Shown here one piece after another: positions 16,126-23,869 of a DNA stretch of 64,000 bases. The notes beneath the pieces were generated by a model. The model did no database searches, was not told the DNA's origin, and saw nothing but the letters and a program-made list of their open reading frames with translations. Position 1 is the stretch's first letter. Each line of letters opens with the position of its first letter. Position numbers and translations under genes: made by a program. Location of the stretch: assembly GCA_913057165.1 (NCBI GenBank), contig CAJXNS010000002.1:1-64000 (forward strand). Reading direction: 5' to 3'. This DNA is from an uncultured Trueperaceae bacterium (GTDB taxonomy: Bacteria > Deinococcota > Deinococci > Deinococcales > Trueperaceae).

Positions 16126-17119
16126 GCGCGAAGTTCACTCCCTCCGGCAGGGTCACACTGCAGCAGTGCAGCGCCCCACCACCCGCCACGAGCCCGGTCG
16201 CGTCCACGCCCACCACCTCACGGCCTGGAAACGATGCCGCTAGCGTCGCCAGGGCTTCATCATCGCGCGGATCGTTGTACGTCGGCACCAGCAGGCCGCC
16301 CGGCACCACCACGAAGTTCGCGTACGACCGCGGCGGTCGAACGCCGCCGACCGGCGTGCGGTCCTTTGGAAGCGGCAAGGCGGTCACGCCGCCGACCAGA
16401 CCGTCCGCGGCGGCTTGCAGGAGCTGCTCGAAATTCTGCTTCAGGCGCTCATGCTGCGGCACGTCGTCTTCATCGGCCACGCAGGCAACGACGTCACCGC
16501 CGTCCGTGAAGCGGGCGACGAGATCCACGTGCCCGTCGGTGTGGTCGTCCACCAACCCGTAATCGAGCACCACCCAAGCGTCGGCACCGAAGACGGTAAG
16601 TCCGGCCGGCGTTAGGCCGCGGGCATCCAACCACTCGCGGGTGGTCAAGCCGACACCTCCGCCTGAAACCTGCAGACCGCCACCTTCAAGCACCCCATCA
16701 AACCGCCTGGCGGTCAGCCCAAGCTCGTCAACAAGCCGGCTTGCGAGCCGTGCATCCTCGGCATGCGCAAACTTTTCGCCCCAGCCGTCGAACAGCCCCA
16801 CGACCGGCTGTCCGGCTGGGGACCGTGGCATCCATATCGGACCGGTATCGCGCACCCAAATGTCGTCGTAAGGCACGGTGTGCCGGTCAACAGCGGAGAC
16901 GCCCTCAAGGTCACGCGCGGCAGAACGGTCGGTCTCCGCGTCCGCGGTCAGGACGGTCACCGGCAGAAAACGGGCGGCTGTCATAGCGAACTGCCTTACC
17001 GACTGCCTGGCTGCCGCTAGGGCCGTCTCACCCTCCCATAATGCCGCCGATCGCGGCCACGCCAACAACAGCCGTTCGGTCGCCATAGGCGAGGTCGGCA
17101 AGCGTGCTGGCGGCGTCAT
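16118..17119 (-). CDS. aguA: agmatine deiminase
   Basis: This 333-residue enzyme converts agmatine to N-carbamoylputrescine plus ammonia. The guanidine-modifying fold is recognised from YDDIWVRDTGPIW, GLFDGWGEKF, the DGHVDLVARF strand with its catalytic His, and the C-terminal GGGALHCC, where Cys319 is the expected nucleophile. ATG 17119 is favoured because TAATGT lies 7 nt upstream, the leaderless spacing used by neighbours; longer frames to 17239 have no support. It is divergent from speA and overlaps aguB. Confidence 0.92.
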   Translation of the reverse strand: MTPPARLPTSPMATERLLLAWPRSAALWEGETALAAARQSVRQFAMTAARFLPVTVLTADAETDRSAARDLEGVSAVDRHTVPYDDIWVRDTGPIWMPRSPAGQPVVGLFDGWGEKFAHAEDARLASRLVDELGLTARRFDGVLEGGGLQVSGGGVGLTTREWLDARGLTPAGLTVFGADAWVVLDYGLVDDHTDGHVDLVARFTDGGDVVACVADEDDVPQHERLKQNFEQLLQAAADGLVGGVTALPLPKDRTPVGGVRPPRSYANFVVVPGGLLVPTYNDPRDDEALATLAASFPGREVVGVDATGLVAGGGALHCCSVTLPEGVNFAHG

Positions 17120-17126
17120 GACGACG

Positions 17127-17132
17127 ACATTA
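17127..17132 (-). promoter_or_regulatory. -10 box of aguA, leaderless type
   Basis: On the minus strand TAATGT is 7 nt before the aguA ATG. Confidence 0.5.
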
Positions 17133-17147
17133 GCACCTACCCAGCCG

Positions 17148-17153
17148 TAAATT
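17148..17153 (+). promoter_or_regulatory. -10 box of speA, leaderless type
   Basis: TAAATT is 6 nt before GTG 17160. The divergent aguA and speA boxes are only 15 bp apart, so one protein bound here could control both directions. Confidence 0.5.
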
Positions 17154-17159
17154 GCTAGT

Positions 17160-18764
17160 GTGCGCCAGCGGCCATTAAGGCCCGACACAACCATGACCAC
17201 AACCCATCCGATTGCACTCCCTTCAGGCCCGCTGGCCACCCCTGATCCGTACGGCGTTCACGCTTGGGCGGACGGCCACTTCGTGGTCGATTCGCACGGG
17301 CGTTTCTGCCTTCAGCCCGGCCCGCTGGGCACGCCGCCTGTACCCCTACAGGACGTGCTCGATGCGGCAACCAAGCAGGGTGCATCGCTCCCGTGTGTGA
17401 TTCGGGTACCGGGTGTGCTCACCGAACGGGCCGGTCGGCTGCAACGCGCCTTTGATCGTGCGCTTGAGGACCACGCGCCCACAGCGGACTACATCCCGCT
17501 CTACCCGGTGAAGGTCAACCCTTCCCGCCGGGTGGTGGAAACCCTCCTGCAGACGCAAGACCGGTTTGGCCTTGAGGTCGGCACCAAAGCCGAAATGGCC
17601 CTCGCGCTGCTCCAAGCCAGCGACCACCCCATCCATATTTCGGTCAACGGCACCAAGGACGCCAGTTACCTTGCCATGGCTGCAGAGGCGCAAGCACTCG
17701 GGTGCCACCCCACGGTCATCCTGGAAAGCCAGCAAGACATCAGCCTCGTCCGAGATACTGCCGACAGCCAAACCCTGCCGCTGGGTGTGCGCCTTAAGCC
17801 GCACACGCAAGCATCCGGCCGGTGGGCCGACTCAGGTGGCCCCGCCGCACACTTCGGTTTCGACCTGGCGTCGCTCCTGCGCACCACACCCACGCTGGCG
17901 GAAAGCGCCCTGCTGTCGCGCGTGCAAGTCCTCCACATGCATGCCGGCAGCCAAATTACGTCGTTGCAGTCCCTGAAGGCGCTCGCTCAGGAGGCAGCCG
18001 AGGCGTACGTCGCCCTCAGGCAGGCCGGCTGGCCGCTCACCACCGTCAATTTTGGTGGGGGACTGGCGGTGGATTACGACGCGCAAGCTGGTGCCAGCGA
18101 CACCTCGTGCGACTACGACGTCACCGCGTACGCCCGAACCCTCGTCGGCACCCTGGCGGACGTGTGCGCCGTCTCCGGTCAGCCCGTCCCCGATGTGCAA
18201 ACCGAATCCGGCCGCTACCTGACGGCCCATCACGCCCTCGTCGTGGCAGACGCCACACGCAACCCAGACGACCGGCCCGCGAACGGGGATACGCAAGCCC
18301 CCGAGGGCTGGACGGTGCACCTCAGCCTGTTTCAGTCCATGCCGGACGCATGGGCGCTCGGCATGCTGTTTCCCGTGCTTCCGCTCGACGGCATTCACGA
18401 CCCCATGGACCACAGGCCGGCATTACTGACCGACACAACCTGCGATTCAGACGGACGCATCAAACGTTACGTGACCGGTTACGGTCCCATGGCCGGCATG
18501 CCGATGCCCGTCACGCCAGACGGACGTCGCCGTCTCGCGTTCTGCTTGACGGGCGCATACCAAGAGGTGTTGGCCAACGCGCACAACCTATTTGGCCGCC
18601 CGACCGAAGTCAGCGTTCAGACGGACGACGGCCGCGTGAACGTCACGATCGACCGGCCGGTTCAATCGGTGGCGTCCATCTTGAACAACTTTGGTTACGA
18701 CGTAAAAGAAGCGCACGACGACCCGGTCACACCGTACGCCCAGCCGACCGCACGCAAGCCTTAA
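17160..18764 (+). CDS. speA: biosynthetic arginine decarboxylase, compact form
   Basis: This PLP enzyme converts arginine to agmatine. The alanine-racemase-type barrel carries the likely PLP lysine at 118 (YPVKVNPSRRVVE), the FGGGLAVDY strand, ESGR (349-352) and the C-terminal CDSDG (428-432), all typical of SpeA. It is only 534 residues, against about 630-660 in usual SpeA. Most of the difference lies between TAHHALVV and SLFQSMPDAW, where about 25 residues replace the long insertion, and the C-terminal tail is also short. GTG 17160 is chosen because of the leaderless box; ATG 17193 is an alternative. It shares TTAA with its convergent neighbour. Confidence 0.9.
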   Translation: MRQRPLRPDTTMTTTHPIALPSGPLATPDPYGVHAWADGHFVVDSHGRFCLQPGPLGTPPVPLQDVLDAATKQGASLPCVIRVPGVLTERAGRLQRAFDRALEDHAPTADYIPLYPVKVNPSRRVVETLLQTQDRFGLEVGTKAEMALALLQASDHPIHISVNGTKDASYLAMAAEAQALGCHPTVILESQQDISLVRDTADSQTLPLGVRLKPHTQASGRWADSGGPAAHFGFDLASLLRTTPTLAESALLSRVQVLHMHAGSQITSLQSLKALAQEAAEAYVALRQAGWPLTTVNFGGGLAVDYDAQAGASDTSCDYDVTAYARTLVGTLADVCAVSGQPVPDVQTESGRYLTAHHALVVADATRNPDDRPANGDTQAPEGWTVHLSLFQSMPDAWALGMLFPVLPLDGIHDPMDHRPALLTDTTCDSDGRIKRYVTGYGPMAGMPMPVTPDGRRRLAFCLTGAYQEVLANAHNLFGRPTEVSVQTDDGRVNVTIDRPVQSVASILNNFGYDVKEAHDDPVTPYAQPTARKP

Positions 18765-19504
18765 ACGTCGTACGTCGTACGTTCAGACCCCACCTCGGTC
18801 GGGCCGAACCGCTGCTGGGCGGCGCGAACGTCGTCCGCGCGGACGTGCTCAGGCGGCACGTGCACCAAGATAAGCCGTTCGGCACCGGCGGCCACGGCGA
18901 TGTCGGCAGCCTCGCTGGCGCTTGAGTGCGCAGGACCGTGCCCGGTCGCTTCGTGTACCAGCACGTGCGCACCGTCCGCCAACCGGGTGATCGCGTCCGA
19001 TGGCCGCGTGTCACAACTGTAGGTCAGCACCCGCCCGCCACCGCTTTCAAAACGCAACCCCACCGTCGGTACGGCATGCACACCCGGTGCGGCGGTCACG
19101 TGCAACGCCTCATCGCTCCACACCACCGCACCCTCCTCAAGGGCAATCTCCTGGGTTGTAAAGCCCGGGTAGCCCTCCCATGAGGACGTGTCAAACGCAT
19201 CGTGCACCCGCCGTACTTGCGCGATGGCGGGGGCGATCCCCAACACCGGCAGGGGGGCTGTGCGTCCCATCAACCACAGCCGCTCCATCAGCAGCGGAAA
19301 GCCGGAGACGTGATCGGCGTGTTCATGCGTCACAATCAGGGCATCGAGCTTCACCGGGTCGAGCCCCATCGCCACCATCCGCGGAATGACATCCCCACCG
19401 CAATCGACCAGCAGCAGCCGATCATCCTGCTCGACGGCAAGCATGGTCGTCGTCCGATGCGGGTCGGACACGGCCGCACCGGTGCCCAAAAGGTGCAGTT
19501 TCAT
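18761..19504 (-). CDS. metallo-beta-lactamase-fold hydrolase (RNase Z/phosphodiesterase-like)
   Basis: This 247-residue protein begins MKLHLLGTGAA, as in RNase Z-like MBL enzymes, and has the metal motif THEHADH followed by SGFPLLMERLWLMGR. Further metal ligands are likely in TYSCDTRP and in the C-terminal LILVHVPPEH. There is no exosite arm typical of tRNase Z, so tRNA 3' processing should not be assumed; arylsulfatase- or cyclic-nucleotide phosphodiesterase-like activities are alternatives. AAGGAGG lies before ATG 19504. It is downstream of csaA on the same strand. Confidence 0.8.
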   Translation of the reverse strand: MKLHLLGTGAAVSDPHRTTTMLAVEQDDRLLLVDCGGDVIPRMVAMGLDPVKLDALIVTHEHADHVSGFPLLMERLWLMGRTAPLPVLGIAPAIAQVRRVHDAFDTSSWEGYPGFTTQEIALEEGAVVWSDEALHVTAAPGVHAVPTVGLRFESGGGRVLTYSCDTRPSDAITRLADGAHVLVHEATGHGPAHSSASEAADIAVAAGAERLILVHVPPEHVRADDVRAAQQRFGPTEVGSERTTYDV

Positions 19505-19520
19505 GAAGCCTCCTTCGCGG

Positions 19521-19865
19521 TCAGTAAAGCCGCTCACCGTTCGCGACGGGGCGGTCTGGGGCTGCCAACGCCACACCATCGCCCGTGTTGAAGCCCATCA
19601 CCAGGCATTCGCTCACGAACGGACCGATACGCCGCGGCGGTAGGTTGGTCGCCCCGAGCACCTGACGCCCCACCAACCCCTCTGGATCGTAAAGGTCGGT
19701 AATGCGAGCGCTTGAGGTCAGCACCCCCACCTGCGGCCCGAAATCAACCCACAGTTTGTAGGCCGGCCGGTGCGCCTCGGGAAACGCTTCGGCCCGTATG
19801 ACGGTGCCAGCACGAATCTCTAAACGCTCCAGGGCCTCCAGGGCATCCGTCGCGGTGTCGTTCAT
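19521..19865 (-). CDS. csaA: CsaA-type tRNA-binding/chaperone protein
   Basis: A 114-residue OB-fold protein of the CsaA/Trbp111 group. ALERLEIRAGTVIRAEAFPEA opens the fold, YKLWVDFG follows, and QVLGATNLPPRRIGPFVSECLVMG is the family signature. Homologues form homodimers that bind tRNA and have chaperone-like activity. The start ATG 19865 has a leaderless -10 box 6 nt upstream. It is followed 16 nt downstream by the MBL hydrolase. Confidence 0.9.
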   Translation of the reverse strand: MNDTATDALEALERLEIRAGTVIRAEAFPEAHRPAYKLWVDFGPQVGVLTSSARITDLYDPEGLVGRQVLGATNLPPRRIGPFVSECLVMGFNTGDGVALAAPDRPVANGERLY

Positions 19866-19871
19866 ATCGTC

Positions 19872-19877
19872 ATGCTA
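19872..19877 (-). promoter_or_regulatory. -10 box of csaA, leaderless type
   Basis: TAGCAT on the minus strand, 6 nt before the csaA ATG. Confidence 0.5.
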
Positions 19878-19959
19878 ACGCCGGAGTGTGGCCCGAATGC
19901 CGTGACCTCACCGCATCCTCGGTACCATGCAGCGGCCTACGCGGCCGGACGGAGGCATG

Positions 19960-20415
19960 ATGGTCACAGCCGATGCGTTTAAAGATGCGATGGGGCGTTT
20001 CGCGACAGGGGTCACGGTCGTCACCGTCGACACCCCCAGCGGGCCTCGGGGTCTGACCGTCAACGCCTTCATGTCGCTTTCCCTTGATCCACCGCTGGTG
20101 GGCGTCGCGATCGCCCATCGCGCCCGGACGTACGACCGGCTGCGTGAGTCGGATGCCTTCGGTATTTCCATCCTCAAAGACGATCAAGCGCCGTACTCCA
20201 ACCTTTTTGCGGGGGCGCCCAGTGAGGTGGAACCGAACTTCGAAACGGTGGCCGGCGTACCCGTGCTGAGCGGCGCCGTGGCCCAAGTGGCATGCCGTAT
20301 TGACGCACGTCACGCCGTGGGAGACCACGACCTGTTCGTCGGGCTCGTCACGGATTTGGTGGTTTATGGCGGTACGCCGCTGCTCTACCACCGCGGCCGT
20401 TACGGCCTGGATTAA
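19960..20415 (+). CDS. flavin reductase-like domain protein
   Basis: This protein of about 151 residues has the FMN-binding split-barrel of flavin reductases (HpaC/RutF type). FKDAMGRFATGVTVVTVDTP is the classic N-terminal signature; GLTVNAFMSLSLDPPLVGVAI and AFGISILKDDQ follow. Such enzymes supply reduced flavin to a partner monooxygenase, but none is adjacent. ATG 19960 is chosen because GGAGG sits at 19951-19955; ATG 19927 with CATCCT 7 nt upstream would fit the leaderless pattern and add 11 residues. Its stop shares TTAA with the convergent oxidoreductase. Confidence 0.82.
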   Translation: MVTADAFKDAMGRFATGVTVVTVDTPSGPRGLTVNAFMSLSLDPPLVGVAIAHRARTYDRLRESDAFGISILKDDQAPYSNLFAGAPSEVEPNFETVAGVPVLSGAVAQVACRIDARHAVGDHDLFVGLVTDLVVYGGTPLLYHRGRYGLD

Positions 20416-21662
20416 CTGGGTAGGCGCGTGGGTGCTACTGGAGTGCCCCCAGCATGCCGTGACGCTTCGGCAGCGAACGCCATCAGGTGGCTGTCTGCAG
20501 CCTCACGTAAACCGGTGCGCAGCGATCCTGAATGGCCCGACCAGGCCTCCAACGTCTTATGCAACAAAGCAGCATCTTCGTTGCTGTGACCCACGCTGGC
20601 AGGCACCGGTAGCCGTTCGGTTTGGCCGTCAGTGAACATCGTGCGCTCAATAAAACCGTCCTCTAAGCAAACCTTCAGCGTCCCCAAACTGCCCCGCACG
20701 GTCGTCTCCCTGGTGTTCCGAGCGTCGAACGCGGTCACGGTGACCGACGCGACCATGCCAGACGCAAACCGCATGCTCACCGTTTGGTGGTCAACCACGT
20801 CGTTATCTGAGCGGTACACGCAGCGGCCGTACGGTCCACGCCCAAGGGCGGCCGTCACGGACGCGTCATCTCCAGGCCACGCAACGACCGTCCGCGGCCA
20901 CGCTGCCTCTCGGTACTGCTGGAGGTAGATTCGGCCCGCATGAAACGGACAGGTGTCCTCAGCAGGGCAGCCGTCCAAACAGAATTCAGGCGCACCAGCG
21001 GGCGCGTTCTCAAAAGTAAACCAGCGGGCGGAAGCCAGCGAGGACAGCGTGTCCGGCATGGTGCCTGCCAGCATGCGAACCACATCCAGGTCGTGGCAAG
21101 CCTTGGCAAGCAGCATCGGTGCGGCGGACGCAGTCGAACGCCACGGCCCCCGCACGTACGAATGCGCGAAGTGTGCGTGCCCCACGTTCTCAACATGCTC
21201 AATCGCGCGAACGGTGCCGATCGCGCCTTCGGCGAGCAGGGCGTTCAGCCGCTCATATGCGGGTGCGTACCGCAGCACGTGCGCGACCGCCACTCGGCCG
21301 CGTGACGCGGCTTCAGCCTGAATGAGTGCCCGCACGCCAGCCGCGGTCAGTGCCACCGGTTTCTCAAGAAGGACGTCTAGGTCGGCTGCAAGCGCAACCT
21401 GCGTCGGCTCAATGTGCGCGTCGTCAGGTGTCGCGATGATCACCGCGTCCAGCTTGATTCCCGACGCCAACGCATCCTCAAGGGACACGAAGGCGGGAAG
21501 CTCTGGGTTGTGGACGCTTGCTCGAAAACGCTCGACGTGCTCCTGGTTGGGGTCGCAGACGGCAACCACCTCAGCCAAGTCGGGCCGGATCATCAGCGCG
21601 GAAGACCACGCGTCCCGCCCCCGCTGCCCCGCGCCAACGATGCCGACCCGTAACGGTCGCAT
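20412..21662 (-). CDS. Gfo/Idh/MocA-family oxidoreductase
   Basis: A 416-residue NAD(P)-dependent oxidoreductase. The N-terminal Rossmann domain opens RVGIVGAGQRGRDAW, and the family's catalytic-lysine motif is LLEKPVAL (about 96-103). The C-terminal domain contains a cysteine-rich insertion (CLDGCPAEDTCPFHAG) that may bind metal, as seen in some family members annotated as sugar or inositol dehydrogenases. The substrate is unknown, and no sugar transporter lies beside it. The nfo gene is just upstream on the same strand (5 nt gap), so the two are co-transcribed. Confidence 0.85.
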   Translation of the reverse strand: MRPLRVGIVGAGQRGRDAWSSALMIRPDLAEVVAVCDPNQEHVERFRASVHNPELPAFVSLEDALASGIKLDAVIIATPDDAHIEPTQVALAADLDVLLEKPVALTAAGVRALIQAEAASRGRVAVAHVLRYAPAYERLNALLAEGAIGTVRAIEHVENVGHAHFAHSYVRGPWRSTASAAPMLLAKACHDLDVVRMLAGTMPDTLSSLASARWFTFENAPAGAPEFCLDGCPAEDTCPFHAGRIYLQQYREAAWPRTVVAWPGDDASVTAALGRGPYGRCVYRSDNDVVDHQTVSMRFASGMVASVTVTAFDARNTRETTVRGSLGTLKVCLEDGFIERTMFTDGQTERLPVPASVGHSNEDAALLHKTLEAWSGHSGSLRTGLREAADSHLMAFAAEASRHAGGTPVAPTRLPS

Positions 21663-21667
21663 GCGCC

Positions 21668-22510
21668 CTAGCGCAACCCTTTCAAGGTCGCAAGGTCGCG
21701 GGCATGCCCCTGGTCGTCATCACCAAGCGGCGTCTCGAGCGCCATGGGGGTGTCCTTAAAACGCGTGTCGTTGACAATCCGTTCGAACGCCCCCAAGCCG
21801 ATTTCACCCTCACCGATATTTTCGTGTCGGTCGCGACGCTTACCAGCAGGGAACTTGGAGTCGTTCAAGTGCCACGCGTGGAGACGGTTAAGTCCGATGC
21901 CGCCGTCAAGCTCACCAAGCAGCCGCTCGTACTCGCTTTCGTCGCGCAGGTCGTAACCGGCCGCAAATGCGTGGCACGTATCGAGGCACACGCCGATCCG
22001 TTCGCTGTGGTCGGCCAGCCCATCGATCGCGGTGAGCTCCTCCATCGTGACGCCCAGCGTCGAGCCTTGCCCCGCTGTGTTCTCAAGCAGCACCTTGACC
22101 GCCATTCCGGCGGTGGCTTCCAGTGCGGCGTCCAACCCGCGGGCGACGCGTTCAATGCCGACCTCACGGCCGTCATCTTTTGGGGCGCCAGGGTGCAGTA
22201 CCAGTCCGGGAACGCCAAGTGCCTCGCAGCGACGCAGTTCGTCTTCCAGCGAGGCAGCGGAACGTTCGCGGGTGGTCTCGTCGGGGCTGGCCAAATTGAT
22301 CAGGTAGCCCGCGTGGGCCACCACCGGTAGGCCGGCCGCGTGGCGTGCGCTTTGAAACCGAGCGACTTCCTCGTCGCTGCGCGTTTTGCTTTGCCAACGG
22401 TTGGGGCTCTTCACAAAAATCTGAAACGCTTCACAGCCCAGACCCTCGGCCCGCTCAACCGCTTGATCAACGCCTCCTGAAACCGATACGTGCGCACCAA
22501 GTTGACCCAT
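21668..22510 (-). CDS. nfo: endonuclease IV (AP endonuclease)
   Basis: This 280-residue TIM-barrel metalloenzyme cleaves 5' to abasic sites in base excision repair. Family motifs include GAHVSVSGGV at the N-terminus, EAFQIFVKSPNRW, VLLENTAGQGSTLG, GVCLDTCHAFAAGYD, RLHAWHLNDSK and HENIGEGEIG, covering the zinc ligands. The length is normal. A leaderless box lies upstream, and it is divergent from nucS with the two start codons 63 bp apart. Confidence 0.95.
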   Translation of the reverse strand: MGQLGAHVSVSGGVDQAVERAEGLGCEAFQIFVKSPNRWQSKTRSDEEVARFQSARHAAGLPVVAHAGYLINLASPDETTRERSAASLEDELRRCEALGVPGLVLHPGAPKDDGREVGIERVARGLDAALEATAGMAVKVLLENTAGQGSTLGVTMEELTAIDGLADHSERIGVCLDTCHAFAAGYDLRDESEYERLLGELDGGIGLNRLHAWHLNDSKFPAGKRRDRHENIGEGEIGLGAFERIVNDTRFKDTPMALETPLGDDDQGHARDLATLKGLR

Positions 22511-22516
22511 GCTGCA

Positions 22517-22522
22517 AGCGTA
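22517..22522 (-). promoter_or_regulatory. -10 box of nfo, leaderless type
   Basis: TACGCT on the minus strand ends 6 nt before the nfo start. Confidence 0.55.
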
Positions 22523-22560
22523 ACGCGGTGGCGACGTGCGCCGGCCCGAAGTTCGGGTGG

Positions 22561-22566
22561 TAGCCT
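22561..22566 (+). promoter_or_regulatory. -10 box of nucS, leaderless type
   Basis: TAGCCT ends 7 nt before GTG 22574. Confidence 0.5.
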
Positions 22567-22573
22567 CCTGGAC

Positions 22574-23359
22574 GTGCTCCTGAGCTGGCTTGAAGACCCA
22601 AACGCCGACGACCTGGTGGCGTTCTTAAACGACGAACTGCGTCAACCCGGACGGTGGTTACAGGTGGCCGGCGAGATGGAGGTCGAGTACCACGGCCGGG
22701 CAGCCAGCATGGCGGATGCAGGCGATTACCTGTTGATTTTGAAGCCTGACGCCAGCCTTCAAATTCATGCCGCCCGCGGGATTAAACCGCTCAACTGGCA
22801 GCCGCAGGTCGATGATGTGCACGTCATGCAAGACGGCGGGCGCGCGGTACTGCACGCTGAGCGGCGCTCACCAGCCGAGTGGGTTCGCGTGGCGTTTCTG
22901 GACGCTGCCTATGCGGTCGCCATGGAACCTCGCGATCATGGCACCCGCGTGCTGCAAGGCAGCGAAGCCGACATGCAGCGGGCCCTGGCAGCCAATCCTG
23001 ACGTGATTGAGGAAGGCCTGGAAGTCGTCGATGTCGAACTGCCGGTCGAGGTGGGCGGCATTGACCTGATGGGGCGTGACCGGGATGGTCGCTGGGTCGT
23101 CGTTGAACTCAAGCGTGGACGAGCGACACACGAGGCGGTCCACCAACTTGAGCGGTACGTAAGGCACGTCCGGACGCTGGTCGATGGAGCCGTTCGCGGC
23201 ATTCTGGCAGCACCCGCTGTGACCGAACCCGCGCGTAATCAGTTGCACGGCCTTGACCTTGAGTACGTCGAGGTTGACGCCCTGCCGGCGCCTCCAGCGG
23301 AGGTTGAACAGACGGGGTTGTTTGAGCCTGCAGGACTTACGCAGGATGTGGAATCTTAA
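22574..23359 (+). CDS. nucS: mismatch-specific endonuclease NucS/EndoMS
   Basis: This 261-residue nuclease cuts both strands at certain mismatches, a MutS/MutL-independent repair route known in archaea and some bacteria. The N-terminal DNA-binding and dimerisation half is followed by a RecB-like nuclease with Asp164 (GGIDLMGRD), Glu178 and Lys180 (VVVELKRGRA), and a QxxxY helix (Gln191, Tyr195). The C-terminus has a TGLFEPAG stretch that might be a sliding-clamp peptide. The GTG start is supported by the leaderless box; a start at 22490 would cross the promoter. It is divergent from nfo. Confidence 0.9.
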   Translation: MLLSWLEDPNADDLVAFLNDELRQPGRWLQVAGEMEVEYHGRAASMADAGDYLLILKPDASLQIHAARGIKPLNWQPQVDDVHVMQDGGRAVLHAERRSPAEWVRVAFLDAAYAVAMEPRDHGTRVLQGSEADMQRALAANPDVIEEGLEVVDVELPVEVGGIDLMGRDRDGRWVVVELKRGRATHEAVHQLERYVRHVRTLVDGAVRGILAAPAVTEPARNQLHGLDLEYVEVDALPAPPAEVEQTGLFEPAGLTQDVES

Positions 23360-23384
23360 ACCTCGGCGCGCCACACGCCGTTGC

Positions 23385-23390
23385 TAGACT
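23385..23390 (+). promoter_or_regulatory. -10 box of the DivIC-like gene, leaderless type
   Basis: TAGACT ends 6 nt before GTG 23397. Confidence 0.5.
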
Positions 23391-23396
23391 CGGTGC

Positions 23397-23735
23397 GTGA
23401 CACGACCTGAGGGTGCAGAAGCGTCGCAACCGTTTGCCGGTCCCAACCGGCGGGCGTTTCGTTTTCTTGCGGTTGTGATGCTTGTCGGGGTGGCGCACCT
23501 GACGTTCCTGGTGGCTGTTGAAGCCAACCGCTACCTGCGGCTTGGTGCGACCGTTGAGGCGCTTGAAGCGGATGTGCAGGCCAACCGGTCTGAGGCGGCC
23601 GAACTTCGGGCGGTTGCCGAACGCGCAAACGATGCGATGTTTCGCGAGCAGTTGGCGCGCATGCAAGGGTTTATGTTCCCGGACGAAACCCGGATTATCG
23701 TCTTGGACGACGCCCGTCCGACCAACACGCCCTAA
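23397..23735 (+). CDS. septum formation initiator-like (FtsL/DivIC-type) membrane protein
   Basis: A 112-residue bitopic protein: a short cytoplasmic N-terminus, one transmembrane helix (about 23-43), then a coiled coil (about 48-80) and a small C-terminal motif ARMQGFMFPDETRII that resembles the DivIC/FtsB ending. Such proteins link the divisome complex FtsB-FtsL-FtsQ. It is not next to other division genes but lies between nucS and ssb on the same strand. The assignment rests on topology and the motif, so the paralogue type is uncertain. Confidence 0.7.
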   Translation: MTRPEGAEASQPFAGPNRRAFRFLAVVMLVGVAHLTFLVAVEANRYLRLGATVEALEADVQANRSEAAELRAVAERANDAMFREQLARMQGFMFPDETRIIVLDDARPTNTP

Positions 23736-23869
23736 CCGGGCTGCCCAACACACACCGGTTTCTGCCGAGGGTGTCTGGCGATTCGGCCATACGGCCGCTG
23801 CGAGGCGCGGCGGTGTTGCGTACCTTCGTCTTGCCACGCCGACGCGCGGCAGGAAGAGGAGGCCACACC

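Noticed and set aside
17822-18925. Plus-strand Arg-rich frame of 367 codons over speA
   Set aside because: It lies in another frame of speA and has the skewed composition of a shadow.
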